Of a stretch of DNA of 64,000 bases, positions 43,186-51,966 are shown in pieces. The stretch spans positions 62,001 to 126,000 of the forward strand of contig NZ_JANLCJ010000008.1 in NCBI RefSeq assembly GCF_024979295.1, written 5' to 3'. The stretch is from Herbiconiux daphne. Lineage in GTDB: Bacteria; Actinomycetota; Actinomycetes; Actinomycetales; Microbacteriaceae. Position numbers and translations under genes: made by a program. Numbering within the stretch: the first letter of the stretch is position 1; each line of letters opens with the position of its first letter. The notes under the pieces are model-generated. The model did not search any database. It was not told where the DNA came from and saw nothing but the letters and a program-made list of their open reading frames with translations.

Positions 43186-44355
43186 CTATCGTCCCGAGCC
43201 AAGCCAATCGAGCACGGCGACTCGATCTTCGTCGAGCCGGGGCGGTGCCTTCGAGTAATCCACCGAGGCTCTGGCGAACGACACGGGATGTCGGATCGTC
43301 GGGATTCGCCTCCCGGCGCCGCCGGTCTCGACGACGGGGTCGAGACCTAGGCTCTCAGCGAAATTCACGCCTTCCGCGACGGTGAGGATCGGCGCAGCCG
43401 GCACCTGCGCTTCGCTCAACGCCTCGAACCAGTGCTGAGCGTCGCGTGTGGCGAGACGTTCGCACAGGAGTTCGCGGAGCACCTGCCGGTTGCCGTTACG
43501 AGCAGACATTGTCGCGAAGCGCGTATCCAGAGCCAGTTGCGGCGTGCCGAGCACGTGACAAAGCCGACTGAACTGTCCGTCGTTACCGACGGCGATCACG
43601 ATGTCCTTATCGCGGGCCGGGAACGGCTCGTACGGATAGAGACTCGGGTGGGCGTTGCCCATCCGCCGGGGTACCACGCCTCCCGTGACGTAGGCAGCGG
43701 TCTGATTCACCAAACCCGAGAGTGCCGAGCTGAGCAAATCCACCTGGATGTGATCACCCTTCCCGGTGGCATCACGGGCATACACGGCCGCGAGGACCCC
43801 CGACAGAGCGTGCAGCCCCGTGATGACATCGACGAGCGCCACTCCTACTTTGGTGGGCTCTCCGAGAGCCTGGCCGGTGAGGTCCATGATCCCTGACACC
43901 GCTTGTGCGATCAGGTCATAACCCGGCAGATCGGCCCCGTCCGCCGAGCCGAAGCCGGTAATGGACGCGTAGATCAACTCAGGGCGGTTCCCGCTCAAAC
44001 TGGCGTAGTCGAGCCCGAACTTCTTCAACCCACCAACCTTGAAGTTCTCGACGACGACATCGGCTCGCGCGACAATCTGCTTCGCCGTCGCGAGATCGGC
44101 GGCATCTGAGAAATCGAGGGCTATCGATTGCTTGTTGCGATTCACCGAAAGAAAGTAGGTGCCCTCGCCATTTCTCTCGGGCGGGATCCAGGCCCGCGTA
44201 TCGTCGCCCGACGGGCTTTCGATCTTGATCACCCGGGCACCCAGATCAGCCAGGAGCATCGTGCAGTACGGCCCGGCGAGCACCCGGGAGAGATCGGCGA
44301 CGACGAGTCCGGACAGGGGAGGGGACCCGGGTGCCCGGGGCGGTTGCGTGCTCAT
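43186..44355 (-). CDS. class III (CaiB/BaiF) CoA transferase
   Basis: A 389-residue family III CoA transferase: VVADLSRVLAGPYCTMLLADLGARVIKIE in the usual N-terminal stretch, VENFKVGGLKKFGLDY, and a GVALVDVITGLHALSGVLAA segment carrying the catalytic aspartate. Family members move CoA between acids. Directly downstream of a glutaryl-CoA dehydrogenase gene, the likely acceptor is glutarate with succinyl-CoA as donor, as in the mitochondrial SUGCT enzyme. This acceptor is inference. The gap to the preceding gene is 14 bases. Confidence 0.86.
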   Translation of the reverse strand: MSTQPPRAPGSPPLSGLVVADLSRVLAGPYCTMLLADLGARVIKIESPSGDDTRAWIPPERNGEGTYFLSVNRNKQSIALDFSDAADLATAKQIVARADVVVENFKVGGLKKFGLDYASLSGNRPELIYASITGFGSADGADLPGYDLIAQAVSGIMDLTGQALGEPTKVGVALVDVITGLHALSGVLAAVYARDATGKGDHIQVDLLSSALSGLVNQTAAYVTGGVVPRRMGNAHPSLYPYEPFPARDKDIVIAVGNDGQFSRLCHVLGTPQLALDTRFATMSARNGNRQVLRELLCERLATRDAQHWFEALSEAQVPAAPILTVAEGVNFAESLGLDPVVETGGAGRRIPTIRHPVSFARASVDYSKAPPRLDEDRVAVLDWLGSGR

Positions 44356-44369
44356 CGAGATCTCCCGGA

Positions 44370-45557
44370 TCAGAAGTAGGCGGGAATACCGGTGATGCGC
44401 TCTCCGAGGATCAGGGTGTGCACCTCGTCGGTTCCCTCGTAGGTGCGGACCGACTCCAGGTTGTTTGCATGCCGGAGGGGTGAGTAGTCGAGCGTGACGC
44501 CGTTTCCTCCCAGAATCGTCCGTGCCTGGCGGGCGATGTCGATGGCAATGCGACAGTTGTTGAGTTTACCCACCGAGATCATGTGGTGCTCGAGCTTGCC
44601 GGCGTCCTTCAGGCGCCCGAGGCGCAGAGCCACCATCTGGCCCTTCGTGATCTCGAGCGCCATCGCGACGAGCTTCTCCTGCGTCAGTTGGAAGGAAGCA
44701 ATCGGGCGGCCGAACTGGGTCCGGTTCGAAGAATAGGCCAGGGCGGCCTCGAAGCTGTCGCGCGCGGCGCCGATCGCGCCCCACGCGATTCCGTACCGCG
44801 CCTCGTTCAGGCACGAGAACGGACCACGTAACCCGACGACACCGGGCAGCACCGCGACGGCCGGCAATCGCACGTCGACCAGGTCGATGTCACACTGGAT
44901 CGAGGCGCGCATCGAGAGCTTGGGTTCGATCGGAGTGGCCGTGAAACCGGGCGTGTCCGTGGGAACAAGGAACCCTCGAACCCGGTCACCCCCTTCGTCG
45001 TCGGCGACCTTCGCCCAAATGACCGCGACGTCAGCGATCGACGCAAGACCGATCCAGCGCTTGGCCCCGTTCAGCACCCAATCGTCGCCGTCGCGGACCG
45101 CGCGGGTGGTCATGCTAGCTGGGTCGGAGCCCGCTTCGGGCTCGGTCAACCCGAAACAGCCGACCTTCGTGCCTGCGGCCATCGACGGGAGCCACTGTTG
45201 CTTCTGCTCCTCGGACCCCCATTTAGCGATCGCCGACATCGCCAAGGACCCTTGCACGGAGACGAAGGTGCGCAGTCCGGAGTCGCCTGCTTCGAGCTCT
45301 TGCATCGCGATGCCGTATTCGACCGCCGACCGGCCAGCGCAGCCGTACCCCTGGATGTGCATGCCGAGGAGGCCGAGCTCGGCGAACTCCGTGATCAATT
45401 CGCGGGGGAAGGTCGCGTCGGCATACCATCCGGCAATGTTGGGGCGGATGCGGCGTTGCACGAATTCGCGCACCCGATCGCGCACGGCGAGTTCGTCGGC
45501 GGCGAACTCGTCATCGAGGTCAAGAAGATCGGCGGGATTGAACGCGGGGCTAGTCAT
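44370..45557 (-). CDS. gcdH: glutaryl-CoA dehydrogenase
   Basis: A 395-residue acyl-CoA dehydrogenase that oxidatively decarboxylates glutaryl-CoA to crotonyl-CoA. Subgroup signs are GLRTFVSVQGSLAMSAIAKWGS, CFGLTEPEAGSDPASMTTRA, LGRLKDAGKLEHHMISVGK and the base glutamate in VRTYEGTDEVHTLILGERI. The arginine in GLRTFVSVQ matches the decarboxylation-linked arginine of GCDH. The CoA transferase gene follows it on the same strand. Divergent 3-hydroxyacyl-CoA dehydrogenase and thiolase genes complete the route. Confidence 0.88.
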   Translation of the reverse strand: MTSPAFNPADLLDLDDEFAADELAVRDRVREFVQRRIRPNIAGWYADATFPRELITEFAELGLLGMHIQGYGCAGRSAVEYGIAMQELEAGDSGLRTFVSVQGSLAMSAIAKWGSEEQKQQWLPSMAAGTKVGCFGLTEPEAGSDPASMTTRAVRDGDDWVLNGAKRWIGLASIADVAVIWAKVADDEGGDRVRGFLVPTDTPGFTATPIEPKLSMRASIQCDIDLVDVRLPAVAVLPGVVGLRGPFSCLNEARYGIAWGAIGAARDSFEAALAYSSNRTQFGRPIASFQLTQEKLVAMALEITKGQMVALRLGRLKDAGKLEHHMISVGKLNNCRIAIDIARQARTILGGNGVTLDYSPLRHANNLESVRTYEGTDEVHTLILGERITGIPAYF

Positions 45558-45630
45558 GGAAGGTCTCCTTCTTGGGCTGCTATCGAGTCTGTCCCACCGC
45601 GTGGACGGCTGACCGACCTAAATCAGGTTC

Positions 45631-45655
45631 GACTGATACTGGATCCGTATCAGTC
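45631..45655. promoter_or_regulatory. 25-bp inverted repeat between gcdH and the divergent beta-oxidation genes
   Basis: GACTGATAC and its exact complement GTATCAGTC flank a seven-base spacer with a GGATCC core. The repeat lies centrally in the 179-base divergent region, so one dimeric regulator could control both directions. Its size fits a TetR-type operator; no matching regulator gene is adjacent. Confidence 0.6.
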
Positions 45656-45736
45656 GCCGCAACCGGTACCGAGTGCAGGCACCAGCCGCAATCCTGAGCA
45701 GGGACAAGATCTGTGCTGGAAACGGGAGGACGACAG

Positions 45737-46609
45737 ATGACTTCACGCGACACCGCCGAATCGGTGCTGGTGGTGGGTGCCGGTGCGATGGGAACACAGA
45801 TTGCCGCCGTCTTCGCCCGGGCTGGACACCGAGTGACGGTGTGCGACGTCACGCCGGATGCCTTGGGGAGATCGCGCACTGAAGCAACCACCCGCCTCAC
45901 TAGGCTCGGCGAGAAGGGCGCAATGACCGCAGCGGAGGCTGCGTCGTCGATCGAGCGACTGGCATGGACGACCGATCTGGAAGCGGCTGCGACGGCCGCC
46001 GGATTCGTCATCGAAGCGGCCACAGAGCGCCTCGAATTGAAGCAGGACATCTTCGGGCGGCTTGGCCGCCACACGCCCAGCACGACGATTCTCGCTACCA
46101 ATTCCTCCACCATCCCCTCGTCTCGGATCGCAGAGGCGTCGGGACGCCCCGACAGGGTCTGCAACGTCCACTTCTTCAATCCGGCTCTGGTGATGGAGGC
46201 GGTCGAGGTCGTGCCCAATCCGGAGACCTCCGACGAGACGATCGCCACCGTTCTGGCGCTCATCAAAGGCATCGGAAAGAGCGCTGTGACGCTTTCAATC
46301 GAGGTGCCGGGATTCGTGGCCAACCGTCTTATGACCGCGGTGAATGACGAGGCGATTCGCCTCTACTCGCAAGGCGTCGCGACGCCAGCGGATATCGACC
46401 TGGCCGCGCGCCTTGCTCTTGGTCATCCGCTCGGCCCGTTTGCGCTGATGGACCTGGTCGGACTCGACGTGATCTACCTCATGCACCAAGCCACGTACGA
46501 GATGACGGGTGACCCGGCGGATCTTCCTCCCGAAGCCTTGAATGACCTCTACCGCGCCGGGCGTCTCGGCCGCAAGTCCGGGCGCGGCTGGTTCGACTAC
46601 ACATCGTGA
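45737..46609 (+). CDS. 3-hydroxybutyryl-CoA (3-hydroxyacyl-CoA) dehydrogenase
   Basis: A 290-residue NAD-dependent enzyme. VLVVGAGAMGTQIAAVFARAG binds NAD, TNSSTIPSSRIAEASGRPDRV and VHFFNPALVMEAVEVVP contain the catalytic histidine region, and GFVANRLMTAVNDEAIRLY with LGHPLGPFALMDLVGLDV forms the C-terminal domain. ATG at 45737 has GGGAGG eight bases upstream. It would convert 3-hydroxybutyryl-CoA to acetoacetyl-CoA, two steps after glutaryl-CoA dehydrogenase; the intervening crotonase is not in the window. Confidence 0.9.
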   Translation: MTSRDTAESVLVVGAGAMGTQIAAVFARAGHRVTVCDVTPDALGRSRTEATTRLTRLGEKGAMTAAEAASSIERLAWTTDLEAAATAAGFVIEAATERLELKQDIFGRLGRHTPSTTILATNSSTIPSSRIAEASGRPDRVCNVHFFNPALVMEAVEVVPNPETSDETIATVLALIKGIGKSAVTLSIEVPGFVANRLMTAVNDEAIRLYSQGVATPADIDLAARLALGHPLGPFALMDLVGLDVIYLMHQATYEMTGDPADLPPEALNDLYRAGRLGRKSGRGWFDYTS

Positions 46610-46643
46610 AAATCCATTCCCCCATCGAACTAAGGCCTGAATC

Positions 46644-47843
46644 ATGAACGCACCTTCACCACACGACGTCGTCATCGTGTCCGCCGCCCGCACACCGTTC
46701 GGCCGATTCAAGGGGTCGCTCGCATCGCTCACCGCGGTAGAACTCGGCACCGTGGCCGCTCGGTCTGCGATCGAGCGAGCGGTGGGGCTCGACGCGTCCG
46801 ACATCGAGTTGGTGAGTTTCGGCCAGGTGCTCCAAGCCGCAGCCGGCCAGAACCCGGCGAGGCAGGTCGGTGTTGCTGCGGGAATCCCCCTGACCTCACC
46901 GGCCGTGACAATCAACAAGGTCTGCCTGTCCGGGCTCACCGCAATCATCGATGCTGCGAGAATGATCGGCACGGGGGAGTGTGCGGTCGCACTCGCGGGT
47001 GGCCAGGAGTCCATGACGAACGCGCCGCACGCCCTCGTGGCATCTCGGCAGGGTCTTGCTTACGGCGACGTCACGTTGGTCGACACCGTCTCCCGCGACG
47101 GCTTGACTGACGCCTTCGATGGGCGGGCGATGGGTCTCGCGACCGAATCCGACAACCTGGGCAGTGGCCACATCACCCGAGTCGAGCAAGACGAGATCGC
47201 CGCGCTCTCACATCATCGTGCCGCTGAAGCCAGGACCTCGGGGGGCTTCACGGTAGAAATTGCTCCCGTGGTGGTCACGGGGTCGCGTGGAGCAACGACC
47301 ACGGTTCTCGAGGACGAGGGCATCAGACCCGACACCACGATCGAGACGCTGGCTCGGCTCCGGCCCGCATTCACACCGGACGGGACCATCACAGCGGGCA
47401 ATGCGAGTCAGCTCACCGACGGCGCGGCCGCCGTGATCCTGACGACCCGAACCAGAGCGGCGTCGATGGGCGCGGAGATCCTGGCGACCGTCCGGGCCTG
47501 GGGCCAGGTCGGGGGACCTGACACGTCGCTCTTGGCCCAACCGTACCGGGCGATCCGCGCGGCTCTGGCCCGACAGGGCTGGTCGGTGGCCGATCTCGAT
47601 CACATCGAGATCAACGAGGCTTTCGCCGCGGTGGTAGCGTTCTCCAGCAGGGAGCTCGGCGTTTCCAACGACAAGGTCAACCCCCAGGGCGGTGGCATCT
47701 CATTGGGCCACCCCATCGGCGCGTCAGGGGCACGCCTCGTCGTGCATGCCGTGCACGCTCTGCGTGCCCGGGGCGGCGGTCGTGCCGCCGTCGCGCTCTG
47801 TGGCGGCGGCGGGCAGGGCGAGGCCCTCCTGCTCGAAGTGTGA
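46644..47843 (+). CDS. acetyl-CoA acetyltransferase (thiolase)
   Basis: A 399-residue thiolase with the cysteine in NKVCLSGLTA near residue 92, the histidine in GGGISLGHPIGASGARL and the second cysteine in ALCGGGGQGEALLL. It differs from PcaF at the N-terminus and in the active-site surround, so it is the biosynthetic/degradative acetoacetyl-CoA type. It lies 34 bases after the hydroxyacyl-CoA dehydrogenase gene and would finish glutarate breakdown to two acetyl-CoA. Confidence 0.9.
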   Translation: MNAPSPHDVVIVSAARTPFGRFKGSLASLTAVELGTVAARSAIERAVGLDASDIELVSFGQVLQAAAGQNPARQVGVAAGIPLTSPAVTINKVCLSGLTAIIDAARMIGTGECAVALAGGQESMTNAPHALVASRQGLAYGDVTLVDTVSRDGLTDAFDGRAMGLATESDNLGSGHITRVEQDEIAALSHHRAAEARTSGGFTVEIAPVVVTGSRGATTTVLEDEGIRPDTTIETLARLRPAFTPDGTITAGNASQLTDGAAAVILTTRTRAASMGAEILATVRAWGQVGGPDTSLLAQPYRAIRAALARQGWSVADLDHIEINEAFAAVVAFSSRELGVSNDKVNPQGGGISLGHPIGASGARLVVHAVHALRARGGGRAAVALCGGGGQGEALLLEV

Positions 47844-47915
47844 CCCGTAGGGCGATAAGCGACCGAAGTGGTGCGTTGCCGCGCCACTGTGTAGACCCGA
47901 TCGATAGGAGGAACC

Positions 47916-50900
47916 GTGTTCAAGAAGATACTGGTTGCAAACCGTGGGGAGATCGCGATTCGGGCGTTCCGGGCCGCGTACGAGCTCGGTGCGAAGACCG
48001 TCGCGGTGTTCCCCTATGAAGACCGCAATTCGATGCACCGACTGAAGGCCGACGAGGCCTACCAGATCGGCGAGGTCGGGCATCCGGTGCGCGCCTACCT
48101 CGACGTCTCCGAGATCATCCGCGTCGCGCTCGAAGCGGGGGCGGATGCGATCTACCCCGGCTACGGCTTCCTGTCGGAGAACCCCGAGCTGGCGAAGGCG
48201 GCGGCGGAGAACGGCATCACCTTCATCGGCCCGGGCGAGCACGTGCTCGAGATGGCCGGGAACAAGGTCACCGCGAAGCAGCACGCGATAGCCGCGGGAG
48301 TGCCGGTGCTGAAGTCGTCTCCAGCGACGACCGATCTCGACGTGCTGATCGCCGCGGCCGACGAGATCGGCTTCCCCGTGTTCGCGAAGGCCGTCGCGGG
48401 CGGTGGCGGTCGGGGGATGCGCCGGGTCGAGACCCGTGAGAAGCTGCGCGGCGCGCTCGAGGCCGCGATGCGGGAAGCTGACAGCGCCTTCGGCGACGCG
48501 ACGATGTTCCTCGAGCAGGCGGTGCTCAGGCCGCGTCACATCGAGGTGCAGATCTTGGCCGATTCGACGGGGGAGACCCTGCACCTGTTCGAGCGCGACT
48601 GCTCGGTGCAGCGCCGCAACCAGAAGGTCGTCGAGATCGCGCCGGCGCCGAACATCAGCGACGAGCTGCGTGAGGCGCTACATTCGGATGCGATCAAGTT
48701 CGCGAAGTCGATCGGCTACGTGAACGCGGGAACGGTCGAGTTCCTGGTCGACACCGTGGGGGAGCGGGCGGGCGAGCACGTGTTCATCGAGATGAACCCT
48801 CGCATCCAGGTCGAGCACACGGTCACCGAGGAGGTCACCGACGTCGACCTCGTGCAGTCGCAGATGCTCATCGCCTCCGGCAGCACCTTCGACGAGCTCG
48901 GAATGCACCAGGACGACATCGTGCTGCACGGCGCCGCCCTGCAGTGCCGCATCACCACGGAGGACCCCACGGCCGGTTTCCGACCCGACACCGGCAAGAT
49001 CGCCGCCTACCGCTCGCCCGGCGGCGCGGGCGTGCGCCTCGACGGCGGCACCGTCGACGTCGGCGCCCAGATCAGCCCCCACTTCGACTCCATGCTCGCC
49101 AAAATGACCTGCCGCGGCCGCGACTTCCCGGCCGCGGTGCGGCGGGCCCGGCGTGCGCTGGCGGAGTTCCGCATCCGGGGTGTGTCGACGAACATCCCGT
49201 TCCTGCAGGGCGTGCTCGACGACCCGTCGTTCGCCGCCGGCGACCTGAGCACGAGCTTCATCGAGGAGCGGCCGCAGCTGCTGGCTGGTCATCCGTCGAA
49301 AGACCGGGGCACGAAGGTCCTGAACTGGCTGGCCGACGTCACGGTGAACCAGCAGAACGGGCCCCGCACGGTCACCGTGCATCCCGTCGACAAGCTCCCC
49401 GCCGTCGACCTCACCATCCCGGCCCCCGCCGGCAGCCGGCAGAAGCTGCTCGAGCTCGGTCCGATCGGGTTCGCTCAGGCGCTGCGGGCGCAGACCGCCC
49501 TCGCGGTGACCGAGACGACGATGCGGGATGCCCACCAGTCGCTCCTGGCGACCCGCGTGCGCACCCGCGACCTCGTCGCGGTCGCGCCCTACGTGGCTCG
49601 GCTCACCCCCGAGCTGTGGAGCGTCGAGGCGTGGGGCGGCGCGACCTACGACGTGGCGCTGCGCTTCCTGGGGGAGGACCCGTGGGAGCGCCTCGCCGTG
49701 CTGCGGGAGGCCCTGCCGAACGTGGCGATCCAGATGCTGCTCCGCGGCCGCAACACGGTCGGCTACACCCCGTACCCCACCGAGGTGACGGATGCGTTCG
49801 TGCGTGAGGCCGCCGCCACCGGCGTCGACGTCTTCCGCATCTTCGACGCCCTGAACGACGTGGCGCAGATGCGCCCCGCGATCGAGTCGGTGCTCGCCAC
49901 CGGCAGCACGATCGCCGAGGTCGCCGTCTGCTACACCGGCGACCTCCTCGACCCGGCCGAAGACCTGTATACGCTCGGCTACTACCTGCGCCTGGCCGAC
50001 GAGATCGTCGGGGCCGGCGCGCACGTGCTGGCGATCAAGGACATGGCGGGGCTGCTGCGCCCGGCCGCCGCCGCGAAGCTCGTGTCTGCCCTCCGGGAGC
50101 GGTTCGATCTACCGGTGCACGTGCACACGCACGACACCGCAGGCGGGCAGCTCGCGACGCTCCTCGCCGCCAGTGCAGCGGGCGCGGACGCGGTCGACGT
50201 GGCCAGCGCACCGATGGCCGGCACCACGAGTCAGCCGAGCGCATCCGCTCTGGTCGCCGCGCTCGCCCACACCGAGCGCGACACGGGCCTGTCGCTTGCG
50301 GCCGTGAGCGACCTCGAGCCGTACTGGGAGGCCGTGCGCCAGGTCTACCGCCCGTTCGAGTCGGGACTTGCCGGCCCCACCGGCCGTGTCTACAACCACG
50401 AGATCCCGGGCGGGCAGCTGTCGAACCTGCGTCAGCAGGCGATCGCGCTGGGTCTCGCCGACGACTTCGAGCGGGTGGAGGACCTGTACGCCGCCGCGAA
50501 CAAGATCCTGGGCCGCATCCCGAAGGTCACCCCGTCGTCGAAGGTGGTCGGCGACCTCGCCCTGCACCTCGCCGCGGTCAAGGCCGACCCGGCAGACTTC
50601 GAAGAGAACCCGGGCAACTACGACATCCCCGACTCCGTGGTCGGCTTCATGGCCGGCGAGCTGGGCGAGCTGCCCGGCGGCTGGCCCGAGCCGTTCCGCA
50701 CCAAGGTGCTCGCGGGCCGCGACGTGAAGGTCGGGGTCACCCCGGTCGACGACGCCGACCTGGCCGCGATCGCTCCGGATGCGGCCGGCCCCGAACGGCG
50801 CGCGACCCTGAACCGGCTCCTGTTCCCGGCCCCGACCCGCACCTTCGAGCAGCTGCGCGAGCTGTTCGGCGACCTCTCCGTGGTCGACACCGTCGACTAC

Positions 50901-51329
50901 CTGTACGGCCTCCAGCAGGGCACCGAGCACGTGGTCGAGATCGCCCGCGGCGTGCGCCTGTTCGTCGGCCTCGAGGCCATCGGCGAGGTCGACGAGAAGG
51001 GCGAACGCACCGTCATGACGACCTTGAACGGCCAGCTGCGCCCGGTGAACGTGCGCGACCGCTCGGTGAGGGTCGAGACCAAGACGGCCGAGAAGGCGGA
51101 TGCGGCCCAGCCCGGGCAGGTGCCGGCTCCGTTCTCCGGCGTCGTCACCGTGAAGGTCGCGGTGGGCGACACCGTCGCCGCCGGGGCGCCCGTCGCGACC
51201 ATAGAGGCGATGAAGATGGAAGCGGCGATCACCACCCCGGTCGCCGGCACCGTTTCCCGTCTCGCCATCCCCACCACCCAGCAGGTCGAAGCCGGCGACC
51301 TGATTGCCGTGGTGACCCCCACGCCCTGA
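47916..51329 (+). CDS. pyc: pyruvate carboxylase
   Basis: A 1137-residue biotin enzyme that carboxylates pyruvate to oxaloacetate, replenishing the TCA cycle. The biotin-carboxylase domain (1 to about 450) has FKKILVANRGEIAIRAFRA, AVAGGGGRGMRRV and EMNPRIQVEHTVTEEVT. The carboxyltransferase domain (about 500 to 1000) has TTMRDAHQSLLATRVRTRDL. The biotin carrier domain has EAMKMEAAI with Lys1100. GTG at 47916 has AGGAGG upstream. It is full length and not obviously in operon with its left neighbour. Large antisense frames across it are noise. Confidence 0.96.
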   Translation: MFKKILVANRGEIAIRAFRAAYELGAKTVAVFPYEDRNSMHRLKADEAYQIGEVGHPVRAYLDVSEIIRVALEAGADAIYPGYGFLSENPELAKAAAENGITFIGPGEHVLEMAGNKVTAKQHAIAAGVPVLKSSPATTDLDVLIAAADEIGFPVFAKAVAGGGGRGMRRVETREKLRGALEAAMREADSAFGDATMFLEQAVLRPRHIEVQILADSTGETLHLFERDCSVQRRNQKVVEIAPAPNISDELREALHSDAIKFAKSIGYVNAGTVEFLVDTVGERAGEHVFIEMNPRIQVEHTVTEEVTDVDLVQSQMLIASGSTFDELGMHQDDIVLHGAALQCRITTEDPTAGFRPDTGKIAAYRSPGGAGVRLDGGTVDVGAQISPHFDSMLAKMTCRGRDFPAAVRRARRALAEFRIRGVSTNIPFLQGVLDDPSFAAGDLSTSFIEERPQLLAGHPSKDRGTKVLNWLADVTVNQQNGPRTVTVHPVDKLPAVDLTIPAPAGSRQKLLELGPIGFAQALRAQTALAVTETTMRDAHQSLLATRVRTRDLVAVAPYVARLTPELWSVEAWGGATYDVALRFLGEDPWERLAVLREALPNVAIQMLLRGRNTVGYTPYPTEVTDAFVREAAATGVDVFRIFDALNDVAQMRPAIESVLATGSTIAEVAVCYTGDLLDPAEDLYTLGYYLRLADEIVGAGAHVLAIKDMAGLLRPAAAAKLVSALRERFDLPVHVHTHDTAGGQLATLLAASAAGADAVDVASAPMAGTTSQPSASALVAALAHTERDTGLSLAAVSDLEPYWEAVRQVYRPFESGLAGPTGRVYNHEIPGGQLSNLRQQAIALGLADDFERVEDLYAAANKILGRIPKVTPSSKVVGDLALHLAAVKADPADFEENPGNYDIPDSVVGFMAGELGELPGGWPEPFRTKVLAGRDVKVGVTPVDDADLAAIAPDAAGPERRATLNRLLFPAPTRTFEQLRELFGDLSVVDTVDYLYGLQQGTEHVVEIARGVRLFVGLEAIGEVDEKGERTVMTTLNGQLRPVNVRDRSVRVETKTAEKADAAQPGQVPAPFSGVVTVKVAVGDTVAAGAPVATIEAMKMEAAITTPVAGTVSRLAIPTTQQVEAGDLIAVVTPTP

Positions 51330-51378
51330 CGCCGTTGCACCATTTCCCACACTTTCACCACTCACTGAAGGAGTATTT

Positions 51379-51966
51379 ATGACAATCGCGACCACGCGCG
51401 CAGTGACATTCGCGGATCGGGTGCTCCGCACACGAAGCCTCGCCTCCGACACTCTCCTGGTCACCGCAGGTGCCGGTCTCGTGGGCTTGGCGGCCCAGAT
51501 TGCGGTACCGCTTTGGCCGGTGCCGATCACGGGGCAGACGCTGGCGGTGTTGCTGGTCGGAAGCGCGCTCGGCTCGCTGAGGGGCTCGCTGGCCCTGCTG
51601 CTCTACGCCGCAGCTGGGGTGCTGGGGATACCCTGGTTCAGCGACGCCGCATCGGGTTGGCAGACCCTGGCTGGCCCGACTGGAGGGTACATCATCGGCT
51701 TCATTGCGGCCGCAGGCTTGGCCGGGTGGTTTGCCGAGCGGGCGTGGGACCGGCGTGTGCTTCCCTCGCTCGCGGTATTTTCAGCGGGAACGGCGCTTCC
51801 CTTCGTCTTCGGATTGCCATGGCTGGCTTTGGTTTTGGGCCTCGACCTTGGACAGACCCTCGCGGCCGGGCTCTATCCGTTCATCGTCGGTGGTGTCATC
51901 AAGACAGCTTTGGCCGCGGTGCTAATGCCGCTCGCCTGGCGTAGCGCCGGTCGAGGCGCGTCTTGA
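51379..51966 (+). CDS. bioY: biotin transporter BioY
   Basis: A 195-residue membrane protein of the BioY family, the substrate-binding S component of ECF-type biotin uptake. It has about six hydrophobic segments and the family motifs VPITGQTLAVLLVGSALG, YAAAGVLGIPWFSDA and GPTGGYIIGFIAAAGLAGW. AAGGAG lies just upstream of ATG 51379. Its place 49 bases after pyruvate carboxylase suggests biotin supply for that enzyme. No bioMN energising genes are seen in the window. Confidence 0.93.
   Translation: MTIATTRAVTFADRVLRTRSLASDTLLVTAGAGLVGLAAQIAVPLWPVPITGQTLAVLLVGSALGSLRGSLALLLYAAAGVLGIPWFSDAASGWQTLAGPTGGYIIGFIAAAGLAGWFAERAWDRRVLPSLAVFSAGTALPFVFGLPWLALVLGLDLGQTLAAGLYPFIVGGVIKTALAAVLMPLAWRSAGRGAS

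Noticed and set aside
48678..51530. Two very long minus-strand frames (448 and 473 codons) across pyruvate carboxylase
   Set aside because: The plus-strand frame is an intact, motif-complete 1137-residue enzyme; the antisense frames show only compositional bias.
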